Shown here: positions 30,676 through 38,962 of the stretch, in pieces
Numbering within the stretch: position 1 is the stretch's first letter
Layout of the letters: each line of letters starts with the position of its first letter
From: Knoellia remsis
GTDB lineage: Bacteria; Actinomycetota; Actinomycetes; Actinomycetales; Dermatophilaceae
Assembly: GCF_003002895.1 (NCBI RefSeq)
Contig: NZ_PVTI01000008.1
Coordinates: 59,817 to 123,816 of the forward strand
DNA length: 64,000 bases
Direction of reading: 5' to 3'
Notes under the pieces: generated by a model
What the model saw: only the letters and a program-made list of their open reading frames with translations
What the model was told of the DNA's origin: nothing
Databases searched by the model: none
Position numbers and translations under genes: made by a program

Positions 30676-31026
30676 ATGGGGAGTGCTCCGCATCGCGATG
30701 CGTGGACGGCTGTGCCACGGTGGGGCGGGCCAAGGACCAGAGAGGGGTGGCCATCTTCGTCCTCAGTGATTGTCGAGACGGGGACGGGGCTTCTGGTCGG
30801 GGTGGGACTTGCCGCTGCGGGAACGGCGCTGGTGATCGGTGGCGCGCCGGTGATCGCCGTGACCGCCGGTGTGGTCGTCACCGGAGCGGTGGTGACCGCC
30901 GCCGCGGGCTGGGCATATGAGACGTTTGTCCCCCAAGCCACTCGGGAGAAGATCGACGAGGGCATCAGGGACACGTGGAACGGCGCCAAGGACAAGATCG
31001 GAGATGCGTGGGACGCAGTGTTCTGA
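30676..31026 (+). CDS. Small Gly/Ala-rich membrane protein, probable remnant of a secreted-toxin-type protein
   Basis: 116 residues from ATG 30676 (86 if the GTG at 30766 is used). A long hydrophobic Gly/Ala/Val stretch (TGLLVGVGLAAAGTALVIGGAPVIAVTAGVVVTGAVVTAAAGWAYETFVP) is followed by an amphipathic tail, REKIDEGIRDTWNGAKDKIGDAW. This arrangement resembles the segment after the WXG/LXG domain in large actinobacterial type VII-type effector proteins; here the upstream part is missing and a stop lies just before the ATG. GC bias is weaker than in neighbouring genes. Function not assigned. Overlaps the next gene by 19 nt. Confidence 0.5.
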   Translation: MGSAPHRDAWTAVPRWGGPRTREGWPSSSSVIVETGTGLLVGVGLAAAGTALVIGGAPVIAVTAGVVVTGAVVTAAAGWAYETFVPQATREKIDEGIRDTWNGAKDKIGDAWDAVF

Positions 31027-31799
31027 CCAGTGAAGAACCTTCCCGGGCTGAGGTGACGGGCCAGCCCACACCGAGACAGGCCGGTCCAGTCTTGGCTGCC
31101 GTAGTCGCCGGTGTCGTCGTCGTGATGGGGGCGGCTGTGAGCCTCGTCGCATGGCGGGCCGAGCAGCCCACGTGGGCAGTCCTGTTCATCGTTGTGACGG
31201 CACTCCTGGCGCTGCAGCTCGCCGGGATGGTCCTCGTGGCCATGCCGCGACGCCGGGGTCGGCTGGTCGTCCACCATCGTCGTGGGGAGTCAGACCTCGT
31301 CATCGCGGGGTCGCCGTGGCCTCGTCGGGCCGATGTCCTCTCCGCGGTCGTGTCCTGGGTCGGTCTCATTTCGGGTGTTCTCGTCCTGGCGGCCCAGCCT
31401 TCGGCAACACTCGACGCCCTCGGACCCGTCCTGGTGCTCTTGGCCTTCGCCGTGGGCTGCTCCTGGGCCGCTGGTCGCTACCTCGCTGGGCTGCGGCCAC
31501 ACGACCGGATCACGGTGTCGCGACATGGCTTCGAGGTGCGCGGCTCCGGAACCACGGAAGGGTTCACCTGGGGTGACGTCGTGGGGTTCGGCGTTGGCCT
31601 CAATGGCCTCACGGTGTTGGCGAGGGGGCTTGTCGACACCTCCGTGCCCATTCCCGCGCTTCAGCTGCCGTCGGATCCTGTGCTGATCGGCGAGGCCCTC
31701 GAGTTCTACCGTGCCAACGAACGCCTCCGCGGCGAGCTCGCCAACGGGGCCGCGCTCGACCGGATCCGCGAGGGAACGTTTCGGCCTCACGCCAGCTGA
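31008..31799 (+). CDS. Four-span membrane protein with C-terminal PH-like part, unknown function
   Basis: About 263 residues from GTG 31008 (other starts possible). Two hydrophobic pairs: AAVVAGVVVVMGAAVSLVAW with AVLFIVVTALLALQLAGMVLVAM, then VVSWVGLISGVLVLAA with LVLLAFAVGCSWAAGRYLAG. Between and after them are RGRLVVHHRRGESDLVIAG and DRITVSRHGFEVRGSGTTEGFTWGDVVGF, which read like bacterial PH-type beta strands. Overlaps the preceding small gene, so the two are probably a pair; a toxin/immunity relationship is possible but unproven. The 3' end overlaps the convergent kinase gene by 13 bp. Confidence 0.55.
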   Translation: MGRSVLTSEEPSRAEVTGQPTPRQAGPVLAAVVAGVVVVMGAAVSLVAWRAEQPTWAVLFIVVTALLALQLAGMVLVAMPRRRGRLVVHHRRGESDLVIAGSPWPRRADVLSAVVSWVGLISGVLVLAAQPSATLDALGPVLVLLAFAVGCSWAAGRYLAGLRPHDRITVSRHGFEVRGSGTTEGFTWGDVVGFGVGLNGLTVLARGLVDTSVPIPALQLPSDPVLIGEALEFYRANERLRGELANGAALDRIREGTFRPHAS

Positions 31800-32413
31800 G
31801 CCTCGACCTCGCCAGCCCGTGCGCTCACCGCGCCGAGTGCCTCCTGCCGGCGCACGACCTCGGGTTCGGCGCGCATCAGTCCCCACCCGCGGCGAACGAG
31901 GACCATTGGCGGCTTGCGGTGTTCCCTGAGGTCGCGCACGAGGCGCCGGACGAAGGTCACGCTCGGGCGGTGATGGATGCACCACGCACTGTGCAGGACC
32001 CCTGCCTCGCGGAGCCGCCCGATGATCTCGGCCGCGAAGATGCCTTCGGCGAGCACGAGGTCGTCGGCTCCGGCCGTGACGGTCGTCGTCCCCACAGCAC
32101 GGCTGGTCGACAGGTCGTAGACGGGGGTCTGCGTGGACCCGGTGTCGACGAGCTCGACGAGTGCGGCGACGGCTGCCGCCGAGTGCCATGAGTCAGGGTC
32201 GTCCCAGTCGATGATCCCGAGCCCCTCTTGGCGTGGCATCGGCGGCGCGTCGGTGTCGTCCTCGTCTCGGTAGAAGTCGTCGAGACGCACGATCGGCCAG
32301 CCGTGCTGCTGGTGGAGGCGTTCGGCAAGGCGGGACTTGCCGGCGCCACTGGGTCCGGCGAGGACGACGACGCGCGCCCGCGTGACCGTCGCAGCCGAGT
32401 CGGGCGGGGTCAC
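31787..32413 (-). CDS. Uridine kinase-like P-loop NTPase
   Basis: 208 residues. Walker A GPSGAGKS near residues 20-27, then RLAERLHQQHGWPIVRLDDFYRDEDD (substrate-binding Asp of uridine-kinase-like proteins), DWDDPDSWH, and LVLAEGIFAAEII. Resembles the actinobacterial nucleoside/uridine kinase family. It follows deoC and the two aldehyde dehydrogenase genes on the same strand with a 4-bp overlap (GTG start inside the preceding stop), supporting a role in nucleoside use; the exact substrate is not known. Confidence 0.8.
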   Translation of the reverse strand: MTPPDSAATVTRARVVVLAGPSGAGKSRLAERLHQQHGWPIVRLDDFYRDEDDTDAPPMPRQEGLGIIDWDDPDSWHSAAAVAALVELVDTGSTQTPVYDLSTSRAVGTTTVTAGADDLVLAEGIFAAEIIGRLREAGVLHSAWCIHHRPSVTFVRRLVRDLREHRKPPMVLVRRGWGLMRAEPEVVRRQEALGAVSARAGEVEAQLA

Positions 32414-33315
32414 CGGCCCTTGGGGTGCCAGACGGTCTTGGTCTCGAGGAACGCTTGGAGTCGCGACAGGTCCGGCGTGTCCGTCCAGTCCGGCTCGACC
32501 GCCGCGGTGCCCGTGCCGGCGGGACGCAGGACTCGCTTGAGGTTGTCGGCGCTCGCCTCCTCGAGGGCGCCCCAGTCGACGCCATCGGCTCCGGCTGCGC
32601 CGGAGAGGTCGATGGCGTTGACGTCACGGTGGCTCGCGAGCCACGGCGCGATCTCGGCGGCACGCCCCGTGATGATGTTGACGACGCCGCCCGGGACGTC
32701 CGAGGTTGCGAGGCACTCGGCGAGCGTGATCGCCGGCAGCGGCCGCTCCGCGCTCGTCACGACCACGCACGTGTTGCCGGAGACGATGACCGGCGCGATG
32801 ACCGAGACGAGCCCGAGCAGGCTCGACTCCTGGGGCGCGAGCACCGCCACGACACCGGTCGGCTCGGCCGCTGAGATGTTGAAGTACGGCCCGGCGACGG
32901 GGTTGAGCCCACCGAGGACCTGGACGAACTTGTCGGACCACCCGGCATACCAGACCCATCGGTCGATCGCCTGCGAGACAACGGAGTTCGCGGCCGCGGC
33001 AGTCAGACCTTCGGCGTCGCGCACCTCCTGCACGAGCTGCGGACGACGGCTCTCCATGACCTCGGCGACGCGGTAGAGCACCTGGCCGCGGTTGTATGCC
33101 GTCGCGCCCGCCCAGCCGGGCAGTGCGGCGCGCGCGGCGACCACCGCGTCTCGCGCGTCCTTGCGGGACCCCTGCGCGGCGTTCGCGAGGAAGGTGCCCT
33201 TCTGAGCCTTTCCCTTCGCGGCGGCATACACCTCGTAGGAGCGACCGCTCTCGCTGCGCGGGAACTTGCCCCCGATGTAGAGCTTGTAGGTCTTCTTGAC
33301 GTCGAGTCGCGCCAT
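32410..33315 (-). CDS. Aldehyde dehydrogenase-like protein, incomplete domain (second half of an ALDH16-type protein)
   Basis: 301 residues. Has the N-terminal, NAD-binding part of the aldehyde dehydrogenase fold (YKLYIGGKFPRSESGRSYEV, LPGWAGATAYNRGQVLYRVAEVME, AEPTGVVAVLAPQESSLLGLVSVIAPVIVSGNTCVVV, PGGVVNIITGRAAEIAPWLASH) but no catalytic Cys or Glu region and no C-terminal catalytic domain. This matches the truncated, inactive second domain of two-domain ALDH16 proteins. It starts in the same frame as the full-length dehydrogenase upstream, with only TGA-GCG between them. Likely a structural partner rather than an enzyme. Confidence 0.85.
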   Translation of the reverse strand: MARLDVKKTYKLYIGGKFPRSESGRSYEVYAAAKGKAQKGTFLANAAQGSRKDARDAVVAARAALPGWAGATAYNRGQVLYRVAEVMESRRPQLVQEVRDAEGLTAAAANSVVSQAIDRWVWYAGWSDKFVQVLGGLNPVAGPYFNISAAEPTGVVAVLAPQESSLLGLVSVIAPVIVSGNTCVVVTSAERPLPAITLAECLATSDVPGGVVNIITGRAAEIAPWLASHRDVNAIDLSGAAGADGVDWGALEEASADNLKRVLRPAGTGTAAVEPDWTDTPDLSRLQAFLETKTVWHPKGR

Positions 33316-33318
33316 CGC

Positions 33319-34758
33319 TCAGGCACCGGTCCTCACGTAGGGCTCGAGTCCGTGGCGGCCACCCTCGCGACCGTAGCCGGACTCCTTGTATCCACCGAAC
33401 GGGCTCGTCGGGTCGAACTTGTTGAACGTGTTCGCCCACACGACACCGGCCTTGAGCTGGTCGGCCATCCAGAGGATGCGCGAGCCCTTCTCGGTCCAGA
33501 TGCCGGCGGACAGGCCGTAGGGGGTGTTGTTCGCCTTCGCGACGGCCTCCTGCGGCGTGCGGAACGTCAGCACGGACAGGACGGGACCGAAGATCTCCTC
33601 CTGCGCGATGCGGTGCGTCTGGGTCACGCCGGTGAAAACCGTTGGCCTGAACCAGAATCCGCTGCTCGGCAGCTCGCACCCGTTGTCCCAGCGCTCCGCG
33701 CCCTCGCTCTCGCCGGCCTCGGTGAGGGCGATGATCCGGTCGAGCTGCGCGCGGCTGTTGATCGCGCCGATGTCGGTGTTCTTGTCGAGCGGGTCGCCGA
33801 CGCGCAGGGTGCCGATGCGGCGCTTGAGCCGGCGGGTGACCTCGTCGGCGACGGACTCCTGGACGAGGAGGCGGCTGCCGGCGCAGCACACGTGACCCTG
33901 GTTGAAGAAGATCCCGTTGACGATGCCCTCGACAGCCTGGTCGATCGGCGCGTCGTCGAAGACGATGTTCGCGGCCTTGCCGCCGAGCTCGAGCGTGGCC
34001 TTCTTGCGGGTGCCGGCGATGGAGCGGGCGATCATCTTGCCGACGCCGGTCGAGCCGGTGAACGCGAGCTTGTCAATGCCGGGGTGGTCAACGATCGCCT
34101 GGCCGGTCGCGCCCGCGCCGGTGACGATGTTGACCACGCCCGGGGGCAGGTCCGCCTGCTGGCACACCTCGGCGAAGAGCAGCGCCGTCAGGGGAGTGGT
34201 CTCCGCCGGCTTGAGGACGACGGTGTTGCCGGTCGCGAGGGCCGGGGCGATCTTCCACGACAGCATGAGCAGGGGGAAGTTCCACGGGATGACCTGGCCG
34301 ACGACGCCGTGCGGGCGTGGGTTGGCGCCCAGCGAGGCGTACTCGAGCTTGTCCGCCCAGCCGGCGTTGTAGAAGAAGTGCGCCGCGGCGAGCGGGATGT
34401 CGACATCGCGGCTCTCCTTGATCGGTTTGCCGTTGTCGAGGCTCTCGAGGACCGCGAACTCGCGGGCGCGCTCCTGGAGGATGCGCGCGATCCGGTAGAG
34501 GTACTTGCCGCGGTCGGCGCCGCTCATCCGCGACCAGACGCGGGTGTATGCCGTCCGCGCGGCCTTGACCGCAGCGTCGACATCCGCGTCGGTCGCCTCC
34601 GAGACCTCGGCGAGGACCTCCTCGCTGCTGGGGCTGATCGACTTGAACGACTCACCGTGGCCGTCGACGAACTCCCCGTTGATGAAGAGTCCATAGCTCG
34701 TCTCGAGGTCGACGACGGAGGTCGACTCGGGTGCCGGTGCGTACTCGAACTTGGGCAT
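33319..34758 (-). CDS. NAD(P)-dependent aldehyde dehydrogenase
   Basis: 479 residues, full length. LFINGEFVDGHGESFKSISPSSEEVLAEV N-terminus; cofactor region VVGQVIPWNFPLLMLSWKIAPALATGNTVVLKPAE; glycine motif FTGSTGVGKMI; catalytic Glu in LELGGKAANIV; catalytic Cys in FFNQGHVCCAGSRL; C-terminal EEIFGPVLSVLTF. Next to deoC, it probably oxidises acetaldehyde released by deoxyribose-phosphate cleavage (inference from context). Start ATG 34758 has AAGGGA upstream; the opening to 34893 is only antisense of deoC. Ends with a TGA that separates it in frame from the incomplete ALDH gene downstream. Confidence 0.92.
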   Translation of the reverse strand: MPKFEYAPAPESTSVVDLETSYGLFINGEFVDGHGESFKSISPSSEEVLAEVSEATDADVDAAVKAARTAYTRVWSRMSGADRGKYLYRIARILQERAREFAVLESLDNGKPIKESRDVDIPLAAAHFFYNAGWADKLEYASLGANPRPHGVVGQVIPWNFPLLMLSWKIAPALATGNTVVLKPAETTPLTALLFAEVCQQADLPPGVVNIVTGAGATGQAIVDHPGIDKLAFTGSTGVGKMIARSIAGTRKKATLELGGKAANIVFDDAPIDQAVEGIVNGIFFNQGHVCCAGSRLLVQESVADEVTRRLKRRIGTLRVGDPLDKNTDIGAINSRAQLDRIIALTEAGESEGAERWDNGCELPSSGFWFRPTVFTGVTQTHRIAQEEIFGPVLSVLTFRTPQEAVAKANNTPYGLSAGIWTEKGSRILWMADQLKAGVVWANTFNKFDPTSPFGGYKESGYGREGGRHGLEPYVRTGA

Positions 34759-34769
34759 GTCGCGATCCC

Positions 34770-35783
34770 TTAGTAGGCCGTCGAGGGGGAGTCGTCGGCG
34801 ATGTAGCTCGCCCCGGAGTAGGCGCCGGTCGTGAGCCGCTGGCGCTGGAGGAGGAGGTCGTTGAGCAGGCTGCTCGCGCCGAACCTGAACCACCGGTTGT
34901 CGAGCCAGTCGTCGCCGGCGACCTCGCTCACGGTCACGAGGAACTTGATCGCGTCCTTGCTCGTCTTGATGCCGCCGGCGGGCTTGACGCCGACCTGGTC
35001 GCCGGTGAGGTCGCGCCAGTCGCGGACGGCCTCGAGCATGATGAGCGTGACGGGGAGAGTCGCGGCGGGCTGCACCTTGCCGGTGCTCGTCTTGATGAAG
35101 TCGCCGCCGGCGAGCATCGAGAGCCAGCTGGCCCGGCGGACGTTGTCGTAGGTGACGAGCTCGCCGGTCTCCATGATGACCTTGAGCCGCGCGTCGCCAC
35201 AGGCCTTCTTCACCTCGGCGATCTGGTTGAAGACCGTGAGGTAGTCGCCGGCGAGGAACGCCCCGCGGTCGATGACCATGTCGATCTCGTCGGCTCCGGC
35301 CTTCACGGCGTCACGCGTGTCGGCGAGCTTGACGGCCATGCTCGCGCGACCGCTGGGGAACGCGGTGGCGACGGCGGCGACCTTGACCCCGGAGTCGGGG
35401 CCGAGCGCCTGCTTCGCCGTGGTGACCATGTCGCCGTAGACGCAGACCGCTGCCGGGCGCGGCGTCGAGAGGTCACTCGGGTCGGGGACGAGTGCCTTGG
35501 CGGCGAGGCCGCGGACGCGACCCGGGGTGTCGGCACCCTCGAGCGTGGTGAGGTCGATCATCGAGATCGCGGTGTCGATGGCCCACTGCTTGCTCGTCGT
35601 CTTGATCGACCGGGTGCCGAGCGAGGCGGCGCGAGCCTCGCAGCCGACCTGGTCCACGCCGGGGAGGCCGTGCAGCCACGTCGTCAGGGCCTGGTTCGTC
35701 AGACGGGAGACGCCGAGCAGGTCACGGGCGCGAGCCGTGGCATCGACGGATGCGCCGACAGCCGTGTCAGTGGGGGTGCTCAC
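34770..35783 (-). CDS. deoC: Deoxyribose-phosphate aldolase
   Basis: 337 residues, the longer DeoC form. Cleaves deoxyribose-5-phosphate to acetaldehyde and glyceraldehyde-3-phosphate. MIDLTTLEGADTPGRV, VCVYGDMV, VAAVATAFPSG, DEIDMVIDRGAFLAGDY, LKVIMETGELVTYD, and the Schiff-base lysine region FIKTSTGKVQPAATL are all visible, followed by GVKPAGGIKTSKDA. First gene of a deoC-ALDH-ALDH-kinase operon. The GTG start at 35783 has TAGACT 6 nt upstream, predicting a leaderless message. Confidence 0.95.
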   Translation of the reverse strand: MSTPTDTAVGASVDATARARDLLGVSRLTNQALTTWLHGLPGVDQVGCEARAASLGTRSIKTTSKQWAIDTAISMIDLTTLEGADTPGRVRGLAAKALVPDPSDLSTPRPAAVCVYGDMVTTAKQALGPDSGVKVAAVATAFPSGRASMAVKLADTRDAVKAGADEIDMVIDRGAFLAGDYLTVFNQIAEVKKACGDARLKVIMETGELVTYDNVRRASWLSMLAGGDFIKTSTGKVQPAATLPVTLIMLEAVRDWRDLTGDQVGVKPAGGIKTSKDAIKFLVTVSEVAGDDWLDNRWFRFGASSLLNDLLLQRQRLTTGAYSGASYIADDSPSTAY

Positions 35784-35801
35784 CCGGCGAGTCTAAGCCG
35801 T

Positions 35802-35838
35802 GTGCGCGAGGGCTCGTACCGGACGAGCCCTCGCGCAC
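35802..35838. terminator. 16-bp perfect hairpin after the DUF222/HNH gene
   Basis: Arms GTGCGCGAGGGCTCGT (35802-35817) and ACGAGCCCTCGCGCAC (35823-35838) with a 5-nt loop. It lies just after the HNH stop and just before the deoC promoter on the same strand, so it should insulate the two units. Confidence 0.75.
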
Positions 35839-35844
35839 GACAGT

Positions 35845-37386
35845 TCACGCGACGTCACCGATGCCGTCGACGTACCGCCACAGTTCCAGGGGTGGATCGA
35901 GGTCCTCGTCCGGTGGGTGCGGGTCAGGTGGCACCGGTGGGGGCTCGTCCGGGTCGAGCACCGGGGTCCACCGCCCGCCATCGTCAGGATCGGCGTAGTG
36001 CTCAGCGGGCGCACGGGCCGCAGCCCAGCCCTCACCGAGGATCGGGGGTGCGGTCGCCTCGTACGTTCGCCGTGTCGGCGTGGTGATCCGAAGGGTGTGT
36101 GGTCCAGCTCCGTCGAGTCCGGTCGCGGTGACCTGGACGTGCCAGCCGTCGTGCTCCTTGACGAGATTGTGCCGAGCACACGCCCCGCCGCCGTTCGCGG
36201 CCGAGGTCGTGCCCCCGGCGTGGACGGGCTCGACGTGGTCGGCGTGCACCGCCGGTGCGTCGCACCACGGAACCCGGCACACCGGGTCGCGCAGCTGGAG
36301 GAACATCCGCAACCCACCGTCGAAGAGCCGGCGACGGGAGTCCAGGGCGACGAGGTCGTGCCCGGTCGGGTCGGTGAACAGCCGGCGCAGCCAGACACCA
36401 GCCTCATCGTCGGCGTCGACTCCGGTCCGGTCGAGGCAATCTTCGACGTGGGCGCGCGCCTGCGCACCTGGCACCGGACCCCAGCCGGGAACGTGCGCGA
36501 CGTCATCCTCCGGCACGACCCCGCCGAAGGCGGCGGGCAGCATCGTCCGGTCCGTCATGACGAGGCCCACCTCGACCGGCTGAACCTGCCCGCTCGCGCG
36601 TCCCGACAACAGTTCCAGTGCGGTGTCGGCCATCCACGCGCCCTTGCCGCGGGTGTCGGCTCGCGCGGCGTCGGCCGCCGCCTCCCACTCTGCGCCCGAC
36701 AGTGAGGGGTCGAGCACCCGGCGACGGGACTCCGCAGCCGTCAACGCGGCATACGCACCGACGGCGTCGACCATCGGCCCGAGGATCGACAGCCATGCCA
36801 TCCCGTCCGGGGCGGGTCGAAGTGTCACCCGTCGGGACGCCACGGCGCGACGGTTGCGCTCGGCGAGCGACGCCGCGTCCAGTGCCGCGCCGGCTCGCTG
36901 CGCCGCAGCCGTCAGCGCCCGGTCACCGAGCGACCCCAGCCGATCCGCGAGGAGCCGGTCGACCTCCGAGCGGTCCTCCGACGAGAGGCACGCCGTCTCG
37001 CGGACCATGATCCGTGCCCGGTACTCACCGATCTCGCCCGCGGTCAGTGCAGCCAGCGTGTGTGGCATCTCGGACACGAGCGCCTTGGCCACGCCGACGT
37101 GCTGGTCCATCAGCGTCGGTGAGCACCTGCGCGCGAGCGCGAGGTCGGCCCGGACACTGCGCGAGTCCTCACCCAGGGCCTCCCGGTCCTCGACTGCCGC
37201 AGCGGTCAGCCGCACCTGGGCCGCGGCCGCAGCGCCCTTGAGCTCTTCGAGAGCCGCGACGGCCGCGACCCGGTCCGCCTCGGTCACGCCCTCGGCAACG
37301 ACCCCGGCGAGCGCGGACACCATGGCACGCACCCGCGCCTCGGGCGTCACAGCCTCGGGCGTCGTCGCTTCCGGTGTCCCCTCCAT
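35845..37386 (-). CDS. DUF222 / HNH endonuclease domain protein (13E12 repeat family)
   Basis: 513 residues. N-terminal two thirds are DUF222 (ALEELKGAAAAAQVRLTAAAVEDREALG, LALARRCSPTLMDQHVGVAKALVSEMPHTLAALTAGEIGEYRARIMVRET); the C-terminal HNH module is PVCRVPWCDAPAVHADHVEPVHAGGTTSAANGGGACARHNLVKEHDGW with the expected His, Asn and His. The family is abundant in actinobacterial genomes; it is suspected to be mobile or nuclease-like, but its biological role is unknown. The acidic Pro/Asp-rich C-terminus is unusual. ATG 37386 is supported by TAGGTT 7 nt upstream. Confidence 0.9.
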   Translation of the reverse strand: MEGTPEATTPEAVTPEARVRAMVSALAGVVAEGVTEADRVAAVAALEELKGAAAAAQVRLTAAAVEDREALGEDSRSVRADLALARRCSPTLMDQHVGVAKALVSEMPHTLAALTAGEIGEYRARIMVRETACLSSEDRSEVDRLLADRLGSLGDRALTAAAQRAGAALDAASLAERNRRAVASRRVTLRPAPDGMAWLSILGPMVDAVGAYAALTAAESRRRVLDPSLSGAEWEAAADAARADTRGKGAWMADTALELLSGRASGQVQPVEVGLVMTDRTMLPAAFGGVVPEDDVAHVPGWGPVPGAQARAHVEDCLDRTGVDADDEAGVWLRRLFTDPTGHDLVALDSRRRLFDGGLRMFLQLRDPVCRVPWCDAPAVHADHVEPVHAGGTTSAANGGGACARHNLVKEHDGWHVQVTATGLDGAGPHTLRITTPTRRTYEATAPPILGEGWAAARAPAEHYADPDDGGRWTPVLDPDEPPPVPPDPHPPDEDLDPPLELWRYVDGIGDVA

Positions 37387-37462
37387 ACGAAAGAACCTAG
37401 ACGCGACCACTGACAGCCCTCCCGGACAGCGCTCCCGCCCGGGCCCGCGACCGCGGCGCGAC

Positions 37463-37942
37463 TCACCCCCGCGCCCAAAACCTCCACCACGGTCGCCGCA
37501 GCTCGGTCGCCTCGTCCGCGGACGGCATACGGTCCTCCGCAGCCTCGGCACGCACGGCCCGCAACGTCCGCCACCGGCCGACCATCTCGTCGACGTCCAC
37601 CGTCGGTGCCCACACGGGCGACCCCCGCCCGAACGCCGGGCGGCGCCGGTCGTCGAGCACCCGCGCGTTGTAGTCGCGCAGCACCTCGCGCACGCCCTCC
37701 TCGGAACGCACGTCGGCCAGCGACTCCGGAAAGCTCGCGTACTCGCGCCGCAGCAGCATCACCGGCGGCAGGGCGTCCGACATGGACAGCCCCTCGCGCG
37801 CCATCATCTTCTTGACCCACCAGTTCGGGTCTGGGTCGTCGAGGCCGCGCAAGGGCTGGCCGGAGCCGGGGAGGTCGTCGAACTCCCCGCGCTCCTGCGC
37901 CTCACGGATTTGCTTCTCGACCCACGACTCGTGGAACGTCAT
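37463..37942 (-). CDS. DUF1992 (DnaJ-homologue C28-like) protein
   Basis: 159 residues. HESWVEKQIREAQERGEFDDLPGSGQPLRGLDDPDPNWWVKKMMAREGLS is the DUF1992 core, shared with the conserved region of DnaJ-homologue subfamily C member 28; the rest (LRREYASFPESLADVRSEEGVREVLRDYNARVLDDRR) is the helical tail. No J-domain is present. The function is unknown. CACAAT lies 6 nt before the ATG. Cytoplasmic, by lack of any hydrophobic segment. Confidence 0.88.
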   Translation of the reverse strand: MTFHESWVEKQIREAQERGEFDDLPGSGQPLRGLDDPDPNWWVKKMMAREGLSMSDALPPVMLLRREYASFPESLADVRSEEGVREVLRDYNARVLDDRRRPAFGRGSPVWAPTVDVDEMVGRWRTLRAVRAEAAEDRMPSADEATELRRPWWRFWARG

Positions 37943-37993
37943 GGCTCCATTGTGCGAGGCAGCCCGTCGCTGCGACAGGGCCGCCCGCGCGGC

Positions 37994-38203
37994 TCAGCGG
38001 GCGTCGCGGGGGGCGCTCGCCTGCTCGACCGTGGCGTCCCCGTCGCCGAGCGCGGATCGTCCGAACGCCCACCAGAAGCCCGTGATCACGCCGGGGATGG
38101 CGATCGTCCAGGTCGGGATGCTGTCGACGTTGCTGGCGACGAGGGCCCAGATGACGAGGACGAGGGTCAGGGCCCAAGCGATGGTCGTGTAGCGGCGTTC
38201 CAT
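37994..38203 (-). CDS. Small two-span membrane protein
   Basis: 69 residues: MERRYTTIAWALTLVLVIWALVASN is the first span, IPTWTIAIPGVITGFWWAFGRSAL the second, then a short acidic tail. A GGGGAG Shine-Dalgarno lies 8 nt before the ATG, which argues for a real gene. Its 5' end overlaps the 3' end of the larger membrane gene upstream by 37 nt, so the two are probably co-expressed under the TetR-type regulator. Not recognised as any named family. Confidence 0.65.
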   Translation of the reverse strand: MERRYTTIAWALTLVLVIWALVASNVDSIPTWTIAIPGVITGFWWAFGRSALGDGDATVEQASAPRDAR

Positions 38204-38925
38204 GGAGTTCTCCCCTGCTCGGTGTTCCGTGCTGACCTCACCATCGTGAGGGTGCGCGCGGGCGCTGCGCCTCCACCGGACGGTGGACCTTCGCGGTATG
38301 CCGCTCGCGCGTCGCGCGCTGCCGCGTCGCCGGCCGGGTCGAGGGTGATGCGGATGCTGAGCAGGTCGGCACCCAGGTAGAGGACCATGACGGCATTGAG
38401 CCAGCGCAACGGGTTCCAGCCGAGGATGCGGCGCTGGCGCGCATACGGGTCGTCGCCCTCCAACACGTGCGCCGTTCCTGCGACCCAGGTATGCCGTCCG
38501 CGCACCCGGGTGCGCACGCGCACCTGGGGTGTGCGCGCGAGGTTGCGGACGTAGCCGGCTCGGTGGCCGTGTTCGGCGATGACCCAGATGACCCCGTCTC
38601 GCGCCCGGCTGGCGCCCACGGGGGTCACCCGCGGCGCACCGCTCACCCGCCCGCGCGTCTCGAGGAGGACCACGCCGAGAGGGTTGATGCCAACGCGGAG
38701 GAGGCCGACGACAACGGGGTTGATGATGTGCCGTTGCAGCCGGCGGACGGCGGCGACCTTCCACGCGGGACGCCAGGCGGTGACCGCGAGGTTGACGACG
38801 GAGAGCACGACAGCGGCGATCGGGGCCGCGACACCCGGCCACGCGGACGGGTCGAGCAGGTAGGTCGCCCACGTGAGTGCGACGACGACGAGAGAGGCGG
38901 TGAGGTTGGCGACGAGGCGTCTCAT
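38167..38925 (-). CDS. Deazaflavin-dependent nitroreductase-like protein with membrane anchor
   Basis: 252 residues. Two hydrophobic helices at the N-terminus (LTASLVVVALTWATYLLD and VAAPIAAVVLSVVNLAVTAW) precede a domain like the F420-dependent Ddn/DUF385 family: INPLGVVLLETRGRVSGAPRVTPVGASRARDGVIWVIAEHGHRAGYVRNLARTPQVRVRTRVRGRHTWVAGTAHVLEGDDP. Members reduce or bind substrates with deazaflavin cofactor; the substrate here is unknown. Divergent from a TetR regulator with two palindromic sites over the start, so it is probably its target. The last about 25 residues look like read-through of the frame. Confidence 0.8.
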   Translation of the reverse strand: MRRLVANLTASLVVVALTWATYLLDPSAWPGVAAPIAAVVLSVVNLAVTAWRPAWKVAAVRRLQRHIINPVVVGLLRVGINPLGVVLLETRGRVSGAPRVTPVGASRARDGVIWVIAEHGHRAGYVRNLARTPQVRVRTRVRGRHTWVAGTAHVLEGDDPYARQRRILGWNPLRWLNAVMVLYLGADLLSIRITLDPAGDAAARDARAAYREGPPSGGGAAPARTLTMVRSARNTEQGRTPWNAATRPSLGP

Positions 38926-38956
38926 ACGATCGTATGGTTCCATACAGTCGTATGAT
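38923..38956. promoter_or_regulatory. Double palindromic operator between TetR gene and target
   Basis: CATACGATCGTATG at 38923-38936 is a perfect 14-bp palindrome overlapping the minus-strand start codon. CATACAGTCGTATG at 38941-38954 is a second copy, off only at the centre, and contains most of the plus-strand -10 box TATGAT (38951-38956). Two sites 18 bp apart fit two TetR dimers blocking both genes. Confidence 0.8.
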
Positions 38957-38962
38957 GGGGCA

